A stretch of 8,826 nt of DNA from an uncultured Dechloromonas sp. (GTDB lineage: Bacteria > Pseudomonadota > Gammaproteobacteria > Burkholderiales > Rhodocyclaceae). Numbering within the stretch: the first letter of the stretch is position 1; each line of letters begins with the position of its first letter. Location: NCBI GenBank assembly GCA_937996725.1, contig CALKUR010000056.1:1-8826 (forward strand), written 5' to 3'. The notes beneath the pieces are model-generated. The model made no database searches and had not been told where the DNA came from. It worked only from the letters and a program-made list of their open reading frames with translations. The translations under genes and the position numbers were made by a program. This document shows, piece by piece, positions 5,427-8,826 of this stretch.

Positions 5427-6218
5427 ATGTTTGAATCGAGCGCAGACCTCTTCGGTATCGTCATTGTTGCTTGCGGTGCCTTCGTGGCCGGCGGCATGAA
5501 TGCGCTGGCCGGCGGCGGCACCCTATTCTCTTTCCCAGCGTTACTGGCCGCTGGCGTGCCCCCTGTGGCCGCCAATGCCAGCAATAATGTCGCCCTCTGG
5601 CCGGCGAGCCTATCGAGCGCCTGGGTCTACCGTAAAGAATTGGGCAAGCACCGCTCCTGGGTCATCGGCCTGACCATTGTGGCCACGGTGGGCGGTATTC
5701 TGGGTGGGCTACTGTTGCTGGCTATTTCTAACCAGACCTTTTCACGACTTATTCCGTGGCTATTGCTGACCGCCACTATCCTCTTTGCATTCAGCAAGCA
5801 GATCAGCCTGATGGTTGCCCGAGCCAAAGCGCATATGGGTCTGCAACCGGGCGCAGGCCAAGGCAATAGCAAAAGCGGCCTCTTTTTCCAGTTTCTGGTC
5901 TGTGTGTACGGCGGTTTCTTTGGTGCTGGCCAGGGCATCCTCACACTCGCCGCGCTGTCGATCCAGGGTGTTGATGACATCCAGGAAATCAACGGCCTTA
6001 AAAACTGGATTTCGGCGATCACCTACACGGTGTCATCCATCACGTTCATTATCGCCGGGGCCGTCACCTGGCCCTACACCTTACTCATGATTGTGACCGC
6101 CACCATCGGTGGGCTGGCAGGTGCCAAGCTTGCGCTCTATTTACCGGCGGTTTGGCTCAAGCGCTTCGTGATTGCGGTCGGTACGATCATGACCATCCTC
6201 TACTTCTTCAAAGTCTGA
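5427..6218 (+). CDS. TauE/SafE family (sulfite/sulfonate exporter-type) permease
   Basis: This is an inner-membrane transporter of the family once called DUF81. Characterised members export sulfite, sulfoacetate or related anions. The 263-residue product has about eight hydrophobic helices arranged as two repeats, each opening with the family motif: 'AGGMNALAGGGTLFSFPAL' (about 21-39) and 'YGGFFGAGQGILTLAAL' (about 161-177). A short charged loop (131-150) separates the halves. Length is normal. ATG 5427 is the only sensible start before the first helix, yet it has no visible Shine-Dalgarno and directly follows a perfect hairpin. A terminator lies 51-83 bases upstream, so transcription either reads through it conditionally or begins at an unseen promoter at about 5377-5410. 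It is convergent with lutB and overlaps its 3' end by 19 bp. The substrate cannot be predicted from the neighbours. Confidence 0.9.
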   Translation: MFESSADLFGIVIVACGAFVAGGMNALAGGGTLFSFPALLAAGVPPVAANASNNVALWPASLSSAWVYRKELGKHRSWVIGLTIVATVGGILGGLLLLAISNQTFSRLIPWLLLTATILFAFSKQISLMVARAKAHMGLQPGAGQGNSKSGLFFQFLVCVYGGFFGAGQGILTLAALSIQGVDDIQEINGLKNWISAITYTVSSITFIIAGAVTWPYTLLMIVTATIGGLAGAKLALYLPAVWLKRFVIAVGTIMTILYFFKV

Positions 6219-7639
6219 GCGTTGAGCTGATCACGCATGCGACGACGCGCCGGTTTCATGGCGCGGTGATTGATCGTCCAGCCGCCCTGCTTGGCGGGTG
6301 TGAGGAACCTGAAGCGCGTCGCACACCAGGTAAACAATTGATACAGCTTCGGATACCGATAGGTCGCTGCCCACGCGTGCCAGAGCGCCATGGCCATCGA
6401 CGAGTAGGCCGAACCTGCACCACGAACCGCTTCCCCCGCGGTCGCCGGATGACTATATGCCTCAGTCCGCAGACGAATCAATAGATCAGGAATCGGAATA
6501 CGGACCGGGCAGACCTCGGCGCAGGCACCACATAAGGTCGAGGCTGTGGCCAAACCATAAGTCGCGTCCAACCCCAGCAAGTGCGGTGAAATGATTTTGC
6601 CGATCGGCCCCGGATAGGTGGTGTCGTAGGCATGCCCGCCAATGCGCGTGTAGACCGGACAATGGTTCATACAAGCACCACAGCGGATACATTGCAGCGT
6701 GGTCCGCAATTCCAGATCGGCATAGGCCTGGGTGCGTCCATTGTTCAGCAGAATCAGGTGGATTTCTTCGGGGCCATCCAGCTCGTCGGCTTTGCGCGGC
6801 GACGAGATCATATTCACGTAGGTAGTAATCGCCTGGCCGGTGGCCGAGCGCGTGAGCAAGCTCAGAATCGGCGGTAGATGCTCGAGTTTCTCAATCACCT
6901 TCTCGATACCGGTAATGGCCACATGCACGCGCGGTACCGTGGTGCTCATGCGGCCGTTGCCTTCATTCTCGACCAGGCACAAAGTCCCTGTCTCGGCGAC
7001 CATGGCATTCACGCCCGACAAACCGATATCCGCAGTGGCGAATTTTTCACGTAATACCTTGCGGCCGATCTGGATCAATTCATCGACCGAATCGGTGTAA
7101 TCCACACCGGGAATGCGCTCAGCAAACAGTTCGGCAATCTGCGCTTTGGTTTTATGGATCGCCGGCATGATGATGTGCGAGGGTTTCTCATCGGCAAGCT
7201 GAACGATGTACTCGCCCATATCGGATTCCAAGGCTTCGATGCCAACTTCATGCAAGGCATGGTTCAGCTCGACCTCTTCGCTCACCATGGACTTACCCTT
7301 GATCACCGACTTGGCACCGACCTTTTTGGCGATGTCGATAAAGATGCGATTAGCGTCATCCGGTGTATCCGCCCAGTGCACCTTGATGCCGTTCGCGGTT
7401 AGCTTGGCTTCCAATCGTTCTAGCAAATCAGGTAATATCGACAAGCTGTACTGGCGAATAGATTCGCCGAGGTCACGCATGGCCTGCAGTTCCGCATCGT
7501 TGGGAAACTGTGCCAGCCGTTTGGCTTGTAGAAAATCCATCGCGCCACGCAGACTACCCTGCAAGGCCGCGTTGCTCACCACCGTACTCGCACGCTCACG
7601 GAATTGTTCGATCGGGACGAAATGAAGCGGCTTGGACAT
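6200..7639 (-). CDS. lutB: L-lactate dehydrogenase complex iron-sulfur protein LutB (LldF)
   Basis: LutB is the central iron-sulfur subunit of the cytoplasmic LutABC (LldEFG) complex that oxidises L-lactate to pyruvate. The 479-residue product has an N-terminal LUD domain (about 60-300) with 'VIKGKSMVSEEVELNHAL' and 'AMVAETGTLCLVENEGNGR'. A ferredoxin-like region follows, with one CxxCxxCxxxCP cluster (C317, C320, C323, C327 in 'QCIRCGACMNHCPVY') and a second 'LCGACAEVCPV' cluster (C370, C373, C377). The C-terminal LutB tail includes 'RDQLNAQ'. Length is normal for the family. The ATG shares its A with the lutC stop (TGATG), and GGAGG (7647-7651) lies seven bases upstream, so translation is coupled. 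It is last in the operon, and its 3' end overlaps the convergent permease gene by 19 bp. Confidence 0.95.
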   Translation of the reverse strand: MSKPLHFVPIEQFRERASTVVSNAALQGSLRGAMDFLQAKRLAQFPNDAELQAMRDLGESIRQYSLSILPDLLERLEAKLTANGIKVHWADTPDDANRIFIDIAKKVGAKSVIKGKSMVSEEVELNHALHEVGIEALESDMGEYIVQLADEKPSHIIMPAIHKTKAQIAELFAERIPGVDYTDSVDELIQIGRKVLREKFATADIGLSGVNAMVAETGTLCLVENEGNGRMSTTVPRVHVAITGIEKVIEKLEHLPPILSLLTRSATGQAITTYVNMISSPRKADELDGPEEIHLILLNNGRTQAYADLELRTTLQCIRCGACMNHCPVYTRIGGHAYDTTYPGPIGKIISPHLLGLDATYGLATASTLCGACAEVCPVRIPIPDLLIRLRTEAYSHPATAGEAVRGAGSAYSSMAMALWHAWAATYRYPKLYQLFTWCATRFRFLTPAKQGGWTINHRAMKPARRRMRDQLNAQTLKK

Positions 7640-8295
7640 CAGCGATCCTCCACGAGCATCACGATGAGCTGCTTCGGCCCATGAGCCCCATATGCCAGCA
7701 CTTGCTGGATATCCGCCGTTTTGGAGGGGCTAGACACCAGAATCACATTGGTCGGCATGCCTTGGGACCAGGACTCCTGATGCATCAGATCAAACAAGGT
7801 GTCGTAAACACGTTTGGCGTCCACAATGACAATATGTACGGGCGGCACGAGTGACAACAGTCGGGGTGCCGATGGACTACTCGTCAGCACTACCGTACCG
7901 GTCTCGGCTATGGCAGCCGTCGACAGGGTGAGACCAGCATCGACCTCATTAAATAACGCCGTCTGCTCGCTATGCGCCGTTTGAACCGGATGCAAGGCGC
8001 ACACACGCTGTAGACCATCGCACAGCGCCTGGCACTCCAGAACTTCGTTACCCACCGCCACGCGCTGGAAGGATTTGTCCTGGATTAACTTGGCAAGCGC
8101 ATCGGGTAAAGCATTCGCTGTCGTGCGATGCACTTCCGCCATGGCATTACCAAGATTAAGCACCAGGCGTTCAACGCGGGTTGGCAAATCTTCGCGGGGG
8201 CGTTGATCATAAAACTCCGTAACATCTGGTGCGGCGATGACCTGTTTGGGCGCAGCCCGCAGGCGTTCCAGAATATTCTCGCGGGGGCTGGCCAT
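7639..8295 (-). CDS. lutC: L-lactate utilization protein LutC (LldG), LUD domain
   Basis: LutC is the small LUD-domain subunit of the lactate-oxidising complex. The 218-residue product has an N-terminal helix (SPRENILERLRAAPK) and then the LUD fold. Signatures are 'AIAETGTVVLTSSPSAPRL' (128-146), 'SLVPPVHIVIV' (148-158) and the C-terminal 'SSPSKTADIQQVLAYGAHGP' (188-207), which corresponds to the conserved SxTADIE...GxHGP motif. Two adjacent ATGs are possible. The one at 8298 overlaps the lutA stop as ATGA but is only four bases from AGGAGG; the one at 8295 is seven bases from it and is preferred. The open frame continues upstream inside lutA, but that part is out-of-frame lutA sequence. It lies between lutA and lutB, overlapping both, so the three subunits are made in a coupled way. 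Confidence 0.93.
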   Translation of the reverse strand: MASPRENILERLRAAPKQVIAAPDVTEFYDQRPREDLPTRVERLVLNLGNAMAEVHRTTANALPDALAKLIQDKSFQRVAVGNEVLECQALCDGLQRVCALHPVQTAHSEQTALFNEVDAGLTLSTAAIAETGTVVLTSSPSAPRLLSLVPPVHIVIVDAKRVYDTLFDLMHQESWSQGMPTNVILVSSPSKTADIQQVLAYGAHGPKQLIVMLVEDR

Positions 8296-8826
8296 CATTC
8301 GCCCTCCTTCGCAGCCGAGGTACCGGTAATGCGCTCCAGCAGAAAACTGGCGAGGTGCTGACCCTGTATCGGACAACCGGCTTTTTGCGAGTGCCCGGTA
8401 ATGTTCAACATGCAACCGCAATCACCTGTGACGAGAGATTGCGCGCCGCAGCCGTTGATCGCCGCCACTTTGTCGCGCACGATGCCGCCTGAAATCTCGG
8501 GATGGCGCACGCTGAATAAGCCACCGAAGCCGCAACACTCGGACTCGTGATCCTGGATCTTCAGTTCAACCTGATCCAGCTGCCCAAGCAGAGCGCGGGT
8601 TGTCGCCAGTGCATCGGTTTCACGCCGTGCCGAACATGAGGTATGCAGCGCTACGGTGGTCGGCGCACCGATATCGGTGAGTTGAATTTTGAGCACGCCT
8701 ACCAGAAACTCCGAGAGTTCCCAGGTGCGCTTCGCCACCGCTTCGGCACGATCATGATCGGACGTGCCCGAGAACAGGGCCGGGTAATGATGACGGATCA
8801 TGCCGGCGCACGAACCGGACGGTAGA
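8295..8826 (-). CDS. lutA: L-lactate dehydrogenase complex protein LutA (LldE), 5' end outside window
   Basis: LutA is the CCG-domain subunit of the lactate-oxidising complex, related to the heterodisulfide reductase HdrB/GlpC-type cysteine-rich domain that binds an iron-sulfur centre. Only about 176 C-terminal residues are present. The frame stays open to the window edge, where it reads LPSGSCAGMIRHHYPALF, the conserved internal LutA motif, so the ATG at 8801 is an internal methionine and not the start. Further signatures are 'LHTSCSARRE', 'ECCGFGGLFSVRHPEISG' (the CCG motif), and 'VTGDCGCMLNITG'. A normal LutA is about 240-250 residues, so roughly 70 N-terminal residues lie to the right. 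Its TGA stop overlaps the lutC start region. The operon promoter and any lactate-responsive regulator are outside this window. Confidence 0.94.
   Translation of the reverse strand, partial: LPSGSCAGMIRHHYPALFSGTSDHDRAEAVAKRTWELSEFLVGVLKIQLTDIGAPTTVALHTSCSARRETDALATTRALLGQLDQVELKIQDHESECCGFGGLFSVRHPEISGGIVRDKVAAINGCGAQSLVTGDCGCMLNITGHSQKAGCPIQGQHLASFLLERITGTSAAKEGE
8303..8308 (-). promoter_or_regulatory. RBS that decides the lutC start
   Basis: A consensus AGGAGG on the minus strand lies inside the end of lutA. It is four bases from ATG 8298 and seven from ATG 8295. The spacing favours the second ATG and rules out the much longer open frame reaching 8421. Confidence 0.7.

Noticed and set aside
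5240..5584. Minus-strand 114-residue open frame across the structured RNA and the start of the permease
   Set aside because: It is antisense to a clear permease coding region and to the terminator, with no ribosome-binding site and no family features.
6632..7854. Plus-strand open frames opposite lutB and lutC
   Set aside because: They are shadows of strongly conserved lut genes; their products show no domain or start signals.
8298..8421. N-terminal extension of LutC to the ATG at 8421
   Set aside because: This segment is lutA coding sequence read in another frame. The strong AGGAGG at 8303-8308 and LutC family length place the start at 8295-8298.

Overview
This 8.8 kb window looks like ordinary chromosome from a betaproteobacterium, most likely a member of the Neisseriales or a close relative. 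The evidence is a PHA-granule phasin of the betaproteobacterial type and a lactate-oxidation operon in the order lutA-lutC-lutB, which I recall from Neisseria. Genes are tightly packed, base composition is fairly even, and several genes use GTG starts. There are no insertion sequences, CRISPR arrays, tRNA or rRNA genes, or phage genes. The organism call is inference from gene content only.

Layout. (1) 1-610: a phasin gene on the minus strand. Its near-consensus sigma70 promoter (739-766) is flanked by two TGC-N3-GCA motifs, which are candidate PhaR operators. (2) 611-942: a divergent intergenic region that also holds a palindromic hairpin and a 9-bp direct repeat ahead of an SMR-family exporter (943-1272, Gdx/SugE type). 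(3) 1275-2084: an exported protein with a probable oxidoreductase-type (SUOX-like) N-terminal domain and a C-terminal cytochrome c domain, divergent from a spermidine-synthase-fold protein (2140-3003). (4) 3011-5124: on the minus strand, an AsmA-family envelope protein followed by a periplasmic MliC/PliC-type lysozyme inhibitor. (5) 5125-5426: a gene-free stretch with a promoter, about 120 nt of apparently structured RNA, a very strong intrinsic terminator, and a perfect hairpin that touches the start codon of the next gene. (6) 5427-6218: a TauE/SafE-family permease. (7) 6200-8826: lutB, lutC and the 3' part of lutA on the minus strand. They are translationally coupled and run off the right edge.

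How the genes work together. LutA, LutB and LutC form one iron-sulfur L-lactate oxidase. AsmA and MliC probably share a transcript and both act in the cell envelope. The phasin coats polyhydroxyalkanoate granules. The exporter, cytochrome and SpeE-like gene are not clearly linked by function. The most interesting unexplained segment is 5214-5426: an unrecognised terminator-ended RNA followed by a start-codon-adjacent hairpin with no visible Shine-Dalgarno. It could be a stand-alone sRNA or a two-step leader controlling the TauE/SafE permease. No completely new multi-gene system is evident.
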